Source: Bacillota bacterium
GTDB lineage: Bacteria > Bacillota > UBA4882 > UBA8346
DNA: 41,203 nucleotides
Direction of reading: 5' to 3'
Assembly: GCA_023392595.1 (NCBI GenBank)
Contig: JAEVYU010000049.1
Location: 1-41,203 of the forward strand
Part shown: piece after piece, positions 8,809 through 17,203 of the stretch
Numbering within the stretch: position 1 is the first letter of the stretch
Layout: each line of letters begins with the position of its first letter
Made by a program: the position numbers and the translations under genes
The notes under the pieces: model-generated
What the model saw: the letters and a program-made list of their open reading frames with translations, nothing else
Databases searched by the model: none
Told to the model about the DNA's origin: nothing

Positions 8809-9057
8809 AATTCATCCCGCGTTAAGCTGGTCGTAGGACATTGCATGTTTGTGCCTTTAGCGGTTGGGGCCGTACGGATGGTTAAAAGGGAAGAAGCAGG
8901 CAATGATTTAGTCGGCTTGTTTCAACGTTTGCGTATTAAAAAACTTACCAAAACGGATTGGCGCTGGGTGTTAGGTTCGACTTTAAAGAAGGTGCCTTCG
9001 GCAGGTTATGATGATTCATTCGAACGTAAGACTTCAAATTGTTTTAATTCAACATAG
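8809..9057 (+). pseudogene. Fragment resembling a CPBP-type membrane protease gene
   Basis: An open frame from 8809 encodes a hydrophobic stretch (MFVPLAVGAVRMVKREEAG) followed by LFQRLRIKKLTKTDWRWVLG. The second part resembles the linker of CPBP-family intramembrane proteases (LRLKKLSKKDWLWAL type). The expected later membrane helices and the EExxxR motif are absent, and the frame runs out in unrelated sequence. There is no good ribosome site. I read it as an internal remnant. A small intact orphan protein cannot be excluded. Confidence 0.3.
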
Positions 9058-9300
9058 CGATGTTTACTAACCGGATCTTCAACGCTCACCCGGACTTCAT
9101 GCAATCCGGGCTTAAGTTCAGAGGGTAAGGGACAGGTCCAAATATGAGTGGAAGAGGTTGCGGTTCATCGGGCTTGATTTGAATGGGCATGGATAAATCG
9201 CGGCAAGTTAAAATAAAGGAATGCTCCGCTGAGGATTCCCGAAGGTGGGGTCTCTATTTCAATGCGCAGTTTAAAGAGTATGGTTATCCGGTTAGCCGAT
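9006..9300 (-). pseudogene. Frameshifted C-terminal remnant, probably of a calcineurin-like phosphoesterase
   Basis: On the minus strand three frames join into one plausible protein tail: LRIEIETPPSG, then SSAEHSFILTCRDLSMPIQI ending KPDEP, then SSTHIWTCPLPSELKPGLHE followed by VRVSVEDPVSKHRYVELKQF, with a stop at 9006-9008. The HIWxxxLPxxLKPGxHxxxV pattern is typical of the C-terminal Ig-like cap of secreted metallophosphoesterases. At least two frameshifts (near 9150 and 9235) break it, and no N-terminal catalytic domain is present. The family name is inferred from the pattern only; that it once coded for protein is better supported. Confidence 0.5.
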
Positions 9301-9358
9301 AATAAGTTGCTAACCAGTTTTTACTCTGGTTTGGCATTATACTATGTTTGATTTCCTA

Positions 9359-11074
9359 TTATAGTTTAAAGAAAGCCACCGATTGATTCAGATTATCGGC
9401 AACCTGGGAGAGGTTTTCCGCTAAAGCGTTGACTTGCTGAACTGCAGCATTTTGTTCCTCGGCCGTGGCAGTTACTTCCTCCGTACTGGCGCTGGTTTCT
9501 TCACTAATAGCGGCAATCGCTTCGATGGCTTCCGTAACGTCATTATTACTTTTCGACATCCGTCGGGCGGAATTGGCGATAAGTCCGATTTGTATTAAGG
9601 TAGCATTTAGGGTTTGGAATATTTCCTCAAAGGTGCCGTGCGCTTGGGTGGCCAAATTTTTACCGGTTTCAGCCCGTTGGGTATTTTTTTCCATTACTGC
9701 AACTGCCTGTTCGATCCGGGTATTCATATTGTCAATTAAATTCGTGATCAGGGTTGCCGATTGGATGGATTGATCCGCCAGTTTTCCGGTTTCAGCGGCT
9801 ACGACTGCGAAACCCTTCCCGTGTTCCCCGGCACGGGCCGCTTCAATTGCGGCGTTTAATGCCAGTAAGTTGGTTTGTTCGGCAATCCCTTGAATCATAT
9901 TGGTGATTTCACTGATTTCTCCGGAAGTTTCGCTTAAATTCTTAATGACTTCGGCTACTTGCAGAGTCGAATGATATAATTCATTCATCTCACTGGAAAC
10001 ATCGGACGATGCTTTCTGCCCTGCTTCGGCTGATTTGGAAACATTTTGAGAAGTATTGGCTATATCGGCTGTATCCTGGGTCACTTTGGTTACTAAGTCC
10101 GATAAAAGATGAATAATTTCAACGGCATTGTTAACCTGAGTTGATTGGTCCGCAGATGCTTTGGCCAAGTCTGCCATGGTATTGGCCACTTGATTCATGG
10201 ATTCACCCGTATCGGATGTTGCCGCTTTTAATTCTTTACTGGCCGTAAATAAGATATCCGATTGTTGGTTAATTTGGGTGACCAAACGTTGAAGGCTGGC
10301 TATTGCGTTATTGAACCCATCGGCAACTCCTGTTACTTCAGGGCAGCCCGAGGTGGTAATCTTTTGGTTCAGGTTTCCTTCGGCAAGGGATTTTACCGCG
10401 GATTCAATTTTTACCAAGGGTTTGGATATCGTGGAAGCCATAAGGAATCCCAATAAAATGGAAATCAACGTGCATAATACGGTTATCACCACTGTCATTA
10501 TTTTGGAAGTAAAGGCGAAGTTGGAATTCTTGGTAATCGATTGATAGCTGATATCCACCGATTTGGTATTTACCGTATCGGTTAATGTATTGATGGAACT
10601 TAATTCTTTTTTGAGGGCAATATAATTATCCTCATTGACATCTTGCCGGATTATTTGTTGAATGTTAGTGATATTGGCCATAATTTGTTTGCATTCCTCA
10701 GGAGCAACATCACTTAATGCTTTTACTGCTTGAACCATTTCGGAATTAATCCGGGGAAGGCCTTGGGTATCGCCTTCATTAATCAGAAATTCAATTCTGC
10801 CGCGCCCTGCAAGCGCTTTGATATATTCTTTTTCTATTAATTCGATATAGGTTTTAACAACGGTTATATGGTTAAAACGGTTATTGGTGGATTGAATATT
10901 ATGTAAACTGTTTTTTTGGATGGTATCATTAACATAAATACTGGAGCTTCCATGGATAATGAAAAAGATAATCATAATCGCGATAATAACCAAGATTTGG
11001 TGAAAAACCTTCAAGCGGGAAATAAAAGCGGTATTCCAAAAATTGTGGCGGTTTATGAAAGTTTTTTGCTTCAT
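9359..11074 (-). CDS. Methyl-accepting chemotaxis protein
   Basis: A 571-residue chemoreceptor. The first membrane helix is at about 27-43, an extracytoplasmic helical sensor of about 145 residues follows, and the second helix is at about 190-210. Then come a HAMP domain (ISKPLVKIESAVKSLAEGN) and the signalling coiled coil with the hairpin-tip consensus (GIAEQTNLLALNAAIEAARA, then GEHGKGFAVVAAE). The family passes ligand signals to CheA/CheW. The sensor half is clearly homologous to that of the histidine kinase at 17196 (shared LKVFHQ, VKTY, IEKEY and SKI blocks). AGGAGG sets the ATG at 11074. A strong terminator separates it from the transporter genes, so it probably has its own promoter. 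Together with the kinase it probably senses the same ligand or binding protein. Confidence 0.93.
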   Translation of the reverse strand: MKQKTFINRHNFWNTAFISRLKVFHQILVIIAIMIIFFIIHGSSSIYVNDTIQKNSLHNIQSTNNRFNHITVVKTYIELIEKEYIKALAGRGRIEFLINEGDTQGLPRINSEMVQAVKALSDVAPEECKQIMANITNIQQIIRQDVNEDNYIALKKELSSINTLTDTVNTKSVDISYQSITKNSNFAFTSKIMTVVITVLCTLISILLGFLMASTISKPLVKIESAVKSLAEGNLNQKITTSGCPEVTGVADGFNNAIASLQRLVTQINQQSDILFTASKELKAATSDTGESMNQVANTMADLAKASADQSTQVNNAVEIIHLLSDLVTKVTQDTADIANTSQNVSKSAEAGQKASSDVSSEMNELYHSTLQVAEVIKNLSETSGEISEITNMIQGIAEQTNLLALNAAIEAARAGEHGKGFAVVAAETGKLADQSIQSATLITNLIDNMNTRIEQAVAVMEKNTQRAETGKNLATQAHGTFEEIFQTLNATLIQIGLIANSARRMSKSNNDVTEAIEAIAAISEETSASTEEVTATAEEQNAAVQQVNALAENLSQVADNLNQSVAFFKL

Positions 11075-11143
11075 GATTAACCTCCTAAAAAACAAAACAA
11101 ATTTTCCCTTTTAATTATCGACATTTATGGAATAATATTGATA

Positions 11144-11190
11144 ATCAAAAAATAAATGGCTTATTTAATAGTAGCCATTTATTTTTTGAT
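11144..11190. terminator. Rho-independent terminator after the ABC importer operon
   Basis: ATCAAAAAATAAATGGCT (11144-11161) is perfectly complementary to AGCCATTTATTTTTTGAT (11173-11190), an 18-bp stem with an 11-base loop and T-rich tail on the minus strand. It separates the second permease gene from the chemoreceptor gene. Confidence 0.8.
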
Positions 11191-11283
11191 AGCGATGGAA
11201 GAAGGGAAATGAATACGGCCGGAATGTCGCTGGTATCTATTCATCAAGTAGAATGATAATGCTGTAGGGAACCTAATAATGGC

Positions 11284-12099
11284 TTATTTCAATTTAAATA
11301 CCATTTGGGTAGGGCTCACAAACTTTAATGCCACAATTAAAGCGGCCATCGCTGTTAAAAAGTAGATAACCGCCATGGCATCAATTGCCTGGATAGGCCG
11401 AAAACCTGCGGCATAGGCGTCCGAATATAAGGCGACAATGATCGTTTGAGTCTTGCCGCCAGCGACAAGATAAGTTAATTCAAACATCGATAAAGTTTTA
11501 ACCAGCGAAAGAATACCAGCGGTTAAAATCCCCGGCAGGGTTAAGGGAGCCAAGATTTTGCGAAAAGTGGTGAACCCGTTGGCGCCTAACATTTTAGCGG
11601 CCGATTCGAGATTGGAGCTGATTTGTTCAATAAAGGGCTGGAGCACCAGGATCATAAACGGCACAATGGGAACGAGATTGACCAAAATGACTCCAATAAC
11701 TTTCATCGCCAAATGAGCTTTGTACATCACCATGGCCAACGGAATACCATAGGCCATCGGCGGAATAATCATGGGCAATAGAAATAGGGATAGAATTACA
11801 CCTTTAAAATGGAAATCGCGCCTGGCCATTGCATAGGCCGCCGGAAAGGCGATCAGCAATGAAATGAAAACGACCGAGATTGCCACGATAAAGGTAAGAC
11901 CTAACAAATTGAAAATATCATGGTCGGTTGCCAAGTAACGATACCAGTCCAAGGTATAAACTTTAGGGATTAGACCTGAAAACCAGTTTTTACTGAATGA
12001 GTTTAAAATAACAGTTAATAAGATTCCCGATACATTCAGTAAATAAATAAGAATTGCGACGAAAAACAAGATTCCCGATAGGTTAATTTTTTTTTGCAC
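11284..12099 (-). CDS. ABC transporter permease, PotC-like
   Basis: A 271-residue inner-membrane permease of the spermidine/putrescine/iron type (BPD_transp_1). About six membrane helices are visible, including the first at 10-32 and a last one near 240-260. The EAA-like cytoplasmic loop is SAAKMLGANGFTTFRKILAPLTLPG, split here as SAAKMLGANGFTTFRKI and LAPLTLPGI, which contacts the ATPase. The start is a GTG at 12099 behind GGGAGG. It is the last gene of the importer operon, ends before the terminator at 11144, and pairs with the permease at 12169. Confidence 0.9.
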   Translation of the reverse strand: MQKKINLSGILFFVAILIYLLNVSGILLTVILNSFSKNWFSGLIPKVYTLDWYRYLATDHDIFNLLGLTFIVAISVVFISLLIAFPAAYAMARRDFHFKGVILSLFLLPMIIPPMAYGIPLAMVMYKAHLAMKVIGVILVNLVPIVPFMILVLQPFIEQISSNLESAAKMLGANGFTTFRKILAPLTLPGILTAGILSLVKTLSMFELTYLVAGGKTQTIIVALYSDAYAAGFRPIQAIDAMAVIYFLTAMAALIVALKFVSPTQMVFKLK

Positions 12100-12168
12100 A
12101 GCAATTGCCTCCCGAAGTCCAAAGTGTGAAGAAAGAGCTCATCTAAACTCAGGGTTTATTTTGGTATT

Positions 12169-13032
12169 TTACCCTTTTCCGACGATGGAAGCACCTTTGT
12201 AGATTCGCTGTCTCCAGATGAATACCAGAATAATCACTAAAAGTTCAATAGCGGCCATGACCATGGATATCGCCGAACCCATATTAAAATTGAATTTTTC
12301 AAAAGACCATTGATAGGCGGCAATCGAGATAACCCGGGTAGGTCCGGAAGGCTGCCCCAGCAAGACCGCAGAAGGATAAACCGAGAAAGCCATTACGAAA
12401 TTAAGGCAAAACGCGATGGCAATCCCGGGAACCATTAAGGGAAATAATATTTTCCAGAAGGTTTTCGTTTTTGATGCCCCCAACATTTGGGCGGCTTTCT
12501 CCAAATCGGGATTGATTCCAGATATATAACCCAATAACATTAAAAAGGCAAACGGGAAACCCTGTAAGACTACTGAGATGATTACCCCAAGATAGTTATG
12601 GGTGAAAAGAAACGGTTTCTTGATAAGACCGATCGCCATCAGAAACTGATTGAGCCAACCATGCGGCCCCATGTAAGTCAGCATTCCTTCGGAGATCAAT
12701 ACTGTTCCCAGGGTGATAGGGATAATTAAGAAAAAAGTGATTAATTTTTCACACTTCATGCCATGGCGCATGTGGTAAGCGAAAGGGATGGCCAAAAAAA
12801 TGTTGATTAAGGTTGCGGGAAGAGCAATCCAAAGGGTAATCCCTATGGTCCGTAGTTCCCAAGCGTCCGTAAAAAATTGGGTATAATTGGCTAGAGTAAA
12901 AACGCCGCTTTCATTGGTAAAACTAAGAAATAGGCCATAGAGAAAAGGATAAATAAATAGAAAAAGAATGAATAAAAGCGCCGGAAGAAGAACAATGAAC
13001 AAACCAAAGTCCCAACGTTTTTCTTCAGACAT
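12169..13032 (-). CDS. ABC transporter permease, PotB-like
   Basis: A 287-residue permease with about six membrane helices (first at 12-34) and the EAA loop KAAQMLGASKTKTFWKILFP. It would form the channel with the permease at 11284. The start ATG at 13032 sits behind AAGGGGG and overlaps the end of the ATPase gene by eight bases, so translation is probably coupled. Pot-type systems carry polyamines, Fe(III), phosphonates and other small charged solutes; the sequence does not say which. Confidence 0.9.
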   Translation of the reverse strand: MSEEKRWDFGLFIVLLPALLFILFLFIYPFLYGLFLSFTNESGVFTLANYTQFFTDAWELRTIGITLWIALPATLINIFLAIPFAYHMRHGMKCEKLITFFLIIPITLGTVLISEGMLTYMGPHGWLNQFLMAIGLIKKPFLFTHNYLGVIISVVLQGFPFAFLMLLGYISGINPDLEKAAQMLGASKTKTFWKILFPLMVPGIAIAFCLNFVMAFSVYPSAVLLGQPSGPTRVISIAAYQWSFEKFNFNMGSAISMVMAAIELLVIILVFIWRQRIYKGASIVGKG

Positions 13033-14164
13033 AGATATTTACCCCCTTCGGGAATACCAAGAGTTTCTCCGGGGGTATCCATAGCTCCAGTTCATCTCCG
13101 ATGCCAATTTTTTCGGAGGTACGTAAATCAGCTTGATTGTTATCGCCTACCGTACCGGTAATGTGGCTTATCTGCCCGAGATATTCAACAAGTTCCACCT
13201 TACATCGGAGGGAGTTGGTTTCTCCTTTACCAATCAAGAAATCTTCAGGCCTGATTGCGGTATTAACAGTCTTTTGGGTTTTGAATGCTTCCTGAAGGGC
13301 TGATTTTAAACGGCGGTTTTGACTGGTAAACTTGGTAAGCGAAACCAGTTTATTCCCGTTGATATTGATGACAATTTTGGCTTCGTCGTTGTTTTCCTGA
13401 ATTTCTTCGATTTGGGCGTCCCAAATATTACGGAAGCCCATAAAATCGGCTACAAAAAGATTCGCGGGATGGGAGTATATTTCCTCGGGAGTACCGACTT
13501 GCTGAATGTAGCCTTTTTTCATTACTACAATCCGGTCCGATAGAGCCAAAGCTTCTTGTTGATCATGCGTTACATAAATACTGGCGACTTGGAGCCTTTC
13601 ATGCAAAGCCTTTAGTTCATACCGCATATCATTTCGCAATTTGGCGTCCAGATTGGAGAGGGGTTCGTCCAGCATCAATAAATTGGGTTCCAGGACAATA
13701 CAACGGGCTATGGCGACTCTTTGCTGCTCACCGCCAGACATCTGGCTGGGAAATTTGTTTTCATAGCCTTCGAGATGAACCATTTTCAAGACATGGCCCA
13801 CTTTTTCCTGAATTTCATTTTTCGGGATTTTTTTTAATTCAAGGCCAAAAGCGACATTGCGAAATACCGTCAAGTGAGGGAATAGGGCATAGTTCTGGAA
13901 AACCATTCCGAAGCCTCTTTTTTCGGCAGGTACTTTCTTAGTTCCATCATCGATGCATTCTTCGTTGATGGAAATATGGCCGCTGGTAATGGGAAGCAGC
14001 CCCGCGATACAATTGAGGGCGGTTGATTTTCCACAGCCGGACGGGCCCAGGAAAGTGACAAATTCACCTTTTTCGATGACCAGGTTAAAATCGATTAAGG
14101 CTTCTTTTTCTCCAAATTTTTTGGCTAAATTTTCGATGGTTAACTTTTTAAATTCTTTTGTCAT
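13025..14164 (-). CDS. ABC transporter ATP-binding protein, PotA-like
   Basis: A cytoplasmic ATPase of about 379 residues. It has Walker A GPSGCGKST, a Q-loop in GMVFQNYALFPHL, the signature MSGGEQQRVAIAR, Walker B LLMLDEPLSNLD and the H-loop VTHDQ. The last 130 residues are a TOBE-type regulatory domain (AIRPEDF, VELVEYLGQ), as in PotA, FbpC and UgpC. Two starts are possible, 14182 and 14164, neither with a strong ribosome site; 14164 places the family-typical start (LTIENLAKKFGEKEAL) closer to the N-terminus. It overlaps the first permease gene. A hairpin separates it from the binding-protein gene, which would let the binding protein be made in excess. Confidence 0.9.
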   Translation of the reverse strand: MTKEFKKLTIENLAKKFGEKEALIDFNLVIEKGEFVTFLGPSGCGKSTALNCIAGLLPITSGHISINEECIDDGTKKVPAEKRGFGMVFQNYALFPHLTVFRNVAFGLELKKIPKNEIQEKVGHVLKMVHLEGYENKFPSQMSGGEQQRVAIARCIVLEPNLLMLDEPLSNLDAKLRNDMRYELKALHERLQVASIYVTHDQQEALALSDRIVVMKKGYIQQVGTPEEIYSHPANLFVADFMGFRNIWDAQIEEIQENNDEAKIVININGNKLVSLTKFTSQNRRLKSALQEAFKTQKTVNTAIRPEDFLIGKGETNSLRCKVELVEYLGQISHITGTVGDNNQADLRTSEKIGIGDELELWIPPEKLLVFPKGVNIYV

Positions 14165-14194
14165 TCTGCTCACATCCATCATGATTTTTATTAA

Positions 14195-14250
14195 AGAAAA
14201 GGGCTGTCATGAGAAAATGTTGTAACTTTTTATTGACAGCCTTCTCTTTC
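14195..14250 (-). terminator. Intercistronic hairpin between binding-protein and ATPase genes
   Basis: GGCTGTCA (14202-14209) pairs with TGACAGCC (14234-14241), with weaker pairing of the purine/pyrimidine flanks. It has the position of the partial terminators or mRNA stabilisers often found after binding-protein genes in importer operons. No strong T-run is present. Confidence 0.5.
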
Positions 14251-14268
14251 TAGAAATTGGTTTTTCGA

Positions 14269-15423
14269 TTATTTTTTAATTTTTGCTCCTACCAGCCGAT
14301 CCCACATATCGCAAGCTGTGGTCAAGGCCTCGGCATCCAACTGAGTGGTGGAGGGATAATTCGTAATGGCTTCTTCAAGGGATTTGCGCATAGCCGCTTT
14401 GATCTTGGCTTGGCTTTCGGCTGGTGCCATTGAAAGCGGGACATTTTTTATTGCAGGACCAGGATAGTGATAGCCATTATCGTAAGTATAGGCTTGCATT
14501 TTAGGTTTTAAGACCCAAGCGATTAATTTGAGAGCTATATCTTTGTGTATTTTATCTAAGCCCTTTGGAACACAAGCGAAATGAACATCATTCACCCAAG
14601 TTGTATTTTGCAGGAAAAATTCTTGAGAGGTGGCAGGGATGGTCCCTAAAATACGCTGGTTCATATCCCACCCCATATGGCTAGCGAGTATCCAGCGGGT
14701 GCCCTCACCCATTTCCCGGAAAGTGATGCCGGTTCCTGAAGGATAATAATCAATATATTGATCTAATTCCTTCAAATACGCCCAGGTTTTATCCCAGGTT
14801 TTAGGTTCTTTGGGGTTTTTATCACCCAAGATATAGGGAAGACCTTGTAAAAACGCTCTACCGGGTCCGGAATTGGCCGGTCTGGCATACATGAATTTTC
14901 CCGGGTTGGCTTTACACCATTCCAGCAGTTCGGCAGCTGTTTTCGGAGCATTTTTTACTTTATCGGGGTTGTATGTGAACATGGGTCCACCAACACACCA
15001 TGCTATAGGCATGCCATAACCTTCAAAAAGGTCGAAAGCTGCTTTGGCGGTAGGAAGATACTCTTTTTCAATACCAGGGAAATATTTTTTTTGTTCCGGT
15101 AAAACCCGTTCCCAGATCCGTTGCACTAAACCGGAACCCATGGCATCATAACCGGTAAATACCACACAAGTTTCAACATTAGCGGCCATTTGTTGAGCTT
15201 TTATTTTTGCCGGCAATTCAGGTGCAGTTCCAATTACATAATCAATTTTTACATTGGGATTTTTGGCGGCAAAGGCATCAACTGCCGCTCCAAGTAATTG
15301 TTTACTACCTGCACAATCGATGATTTGTAAGGTGATTTGTTTGGAAGCACCCTGACTGACTGGAACAAGGCCCACTAAAAACACCATAACCAGTACGACT
15401 ACTAACCACTTAAAATTTTTCAC
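14269..15423 (-). CDS. Extracellular solute-binding protein of the Pot-type importer
   Basis: A 384-residue exported binding protein. The signal peptide is residues 1-25 (hydrophobic core WLVVVLVMVFLVGLV, cleavage after SQG-A). There is no lipobox cysteine, so anchoring to the membrane is not obvious in a presumed single-membrane cell. The mature part has the family-2 periplasmic binding fold, with GKFMYARPANSGPGRAFLQG and YDNGYHYPGP typical of one branch of Pot-like binding proteins found also in rhizobia. The ligand is unknown. GTG 15423 follows GGGAGGT. It is the first gene after the two-component genes on the minus strand, so it is a probable target of that system. Confidence 0.88.
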   Translation of the reverse strand: MKNFKWLVVVLVMVFLVGLVPVSQGASKQITLQIIDCAGSKQLLGAAVDAFAAKNPNVKIDYVIGTAPELPAKIKAQQMAANVETCVVFTGYDAMGSGLVQRIWERVLPEQKKYFPGIEKEYLPTAKAAFDLFEGYGMPIAWCVGGPMFTYNPDKVKNAPKTAAELLEWCKANPGKFMYARPANSGPGRAFLQGLPYILGDKNPKEPKTWDKTWAYLKELDQYIDYYPSGTGITFREMGEGTRWILASHMGWDMNQRILGTIPATSQEFFLQNTTWVNDVHFACVPKGLDKIHKDIALKLIAWVLKPKMQAYTYDNGYHYPGPAIKNVPLSMAPAESQAKIKAAMRKSLEEAITNYPSTTQLDAEALTTACDMWDRLVGAKIKK

Positions 15424-15583
15424 TTCTAGACCTCCCTTTTTTTGTTGTACTAAAAGTTGTGAAATCTAAGATGAATATTTGATTAACTTTCTATCAAAAT
15501 GTTGTAAAGGCCTCTATAAAATATTGGCTGTTTTAGGAAATTTTTGTACTAGTACTCTATAAAGAATTGACCAAGATAGCAAA

Positions 15584-17203
15584 TTATTGTTCGTAGTTGG
15601 GGCTATAAGAGTACTTGGCTTGATATTCGGTTGGTGTGAGACCGCAGAACTTCTTGAAGACACGGGCAAAATAATTGGGATCATTATACCCCACTTGAAA
15701 ACAGACATTTTTCACCGTTAAACTCGGATTGACCAATAAATTCCTGGCTTGTTGAATGCGGATTTCAGTTAAATAATCGATAAAATTCTGACTGTGCATT
15801 TTTTTGAAAATTTTACTGAGGTAAAAGGGGCTAATCCGAAGATGGGAGGCGACCTCTTCCAGGGAAAGATCCTTTTGATAATTGTTTTCCATATAACTAA
15901 TTGCCATAGTCAATAGCGCATTGGCCCGTGATGCTTTAATCGTATTGACTTCGGTTACCTTTTTTAAAAGATAGTCCTTGGTGAAAAGATGGATATCTTC
16001 TCGATTATGGAGTAAGCCCATGCTTTGGCGAAGCTCCTCCGTGTTAATATCAAATTCTGTCAGGTGGGTATTGGTGTAGGTCTCACAAAGCAGGGACAAT
16101 AACATTTCGTATACCTTTTGCCGGTAAACTTCAAGATGGGAGAAGTTATCCAGAGCCCATTCCAACAGCTCCTCCAACAGTTGTTCGGCGCCGAGGCGAT
16201 CTCCCCGGTAAATGCATTGGGAAAGCTTTTTTTCTTTATTTTGCGGATAAACGGTTTTCCGGTTGCCTTTTTGAATATCACCATAACTGATAATCGAACC
16301 CGGCTCCGTTTCATAGCGTAAGGCCAGCTTGGCTTCGGAAAATGCCTGAAATATATCGTGTACGGAGTTGTATACTCTTCCAATTCCGATACTCAAAGTC
16401 ATTTGCATTTCATTGGACAAGCATTCATTTAATTCGCTAAAAAGGCGGATTCCCATGAGACGCGAGCGGTATTCATCCAAAGATTCCTCGAACAGAAGCA
16501 AGATATATATTTCCGCTCCAATCGAACGAATAAATGCGCTATAACCGATTTTGTGAAAGTAATTTTTTAACCACTCCGCTAACTGCTTGTTAAGGATTCT
16601 TTTTTTAGCTTCGGACCCAATTTCGCTGGGATTTTGCTGATAAAAAACGGATGATACAACCGATAAAAATGCCTGATAATTGGAACTGAGGATATCCAGG
16701 TATTCTTCAATTTCTTTTTCTTCAATTTCCCCGTAAGCGATTAAGACTAACAAGTTATCCTCGATATATTGCGCAATTTGCTTGAACCGGCGTTCTTTTT
16801 TTTCATCCATATGGTCTTTCGCCCGTTGCGTTTCAATGGCCGTAATCACGCGTTTTATGGTAGCAATAACGGTTTCAACCGGAGCCGGCTTGGTGATATA
16901 TTCATTCACACCAAGCGATAACGCCTCCTTGGCGTAGTCAAAATAATGATATGCCGTAACGATGACGATCCGGCATTCCGGAAGGCTTCTGCGAATCAGG
17001 GAAGCAGCCTGAAGTCCATCGATTCCAGGCATTTTTATATCGATAAAGATAAGATCCGGTCCGAAAGAAAGAGCGCCTTCCAAAGCCTCCTTGCCGTTTG
17101 CGGCTTCATGGATCTCAAAAATTTCCGGGAAGTTTTGGTTGATGATGAAGCGAATGGCTTCCCGTTCCAGTTGTTCATCATCGGCAATCAACAGTTTAAA
17201 CAT
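15584..17203 (-). CDS. YesN-like response regulator with AraC-type DNA-binding domain
   Basis: A 539-residue response regulator. The receiver domain (1-120) has the acidic pair D9/D10, the phospho-acceptor D55 in FIDIKMPG and the conserved Lys in YITKPAP. A long middle region (about 130-420) of the YesN type follows. The C-terminal AraC helix-turn-helix pair is at about 435-539 (LSLEEVASHLRISPFYLSKI, FKKMHSQNFIDYL, VCFQVGYNDPNYFARVFKKF). ATG 17203 is used because GAAGGTG lies six bases before it. It overlaps the last eight bases of the kinase gene, so the pair is co-translated. By family it should activate the adjoining transporter genes; divergent control of the pectin methylesterase is possible but unproven. 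Confidence 0.92.
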   Translation of the reverse strand: MFKLLIADDEQLEREAIRFIINQNFPEIFEIHEAANGKEALEGALSFGPDLIFIDIKMPGIDGLQAASLIRRSLPECRIVIVTAYHYFDYAKEALSLGVNEYITKPAPVETVIATIKRVITAIETQRAKDHMDEKKERRFKQIAQYIEDNLLVLIAYGEIEEKEIEEYLDILSSNYQAFLSVVSSVFYQQNPSEIGSEAKKRILNKQLAEWLKNYFHKIGYSAFIRSIGAEIYILLLFEESLDEYRSRLMGIRLFSELNECLSNEMQMTLSIGIGRVYNSVHDIFQAFSEAKLALRYETEPGSIISYGDIQKGNRKTVYPQNKEKKLSQCIYRGDRLGAEQLLEELLEWALDNFSHLEVYRQKVYEMLLSLLCETYTNTHLTEFDINTEELRQSMGLLHNREDIHLFTKDYLLKKVTEVNTIKASRANALLTMAISYMENNYQKDLSLEEVASHLRISPFYLSKIFKKMHSQNFIDYLTEIRIQQARNLLVNPSLTVKNVCFQVGYNDPNYFARVFKKFCGLTPTEYQAKYSYSPNYEQ

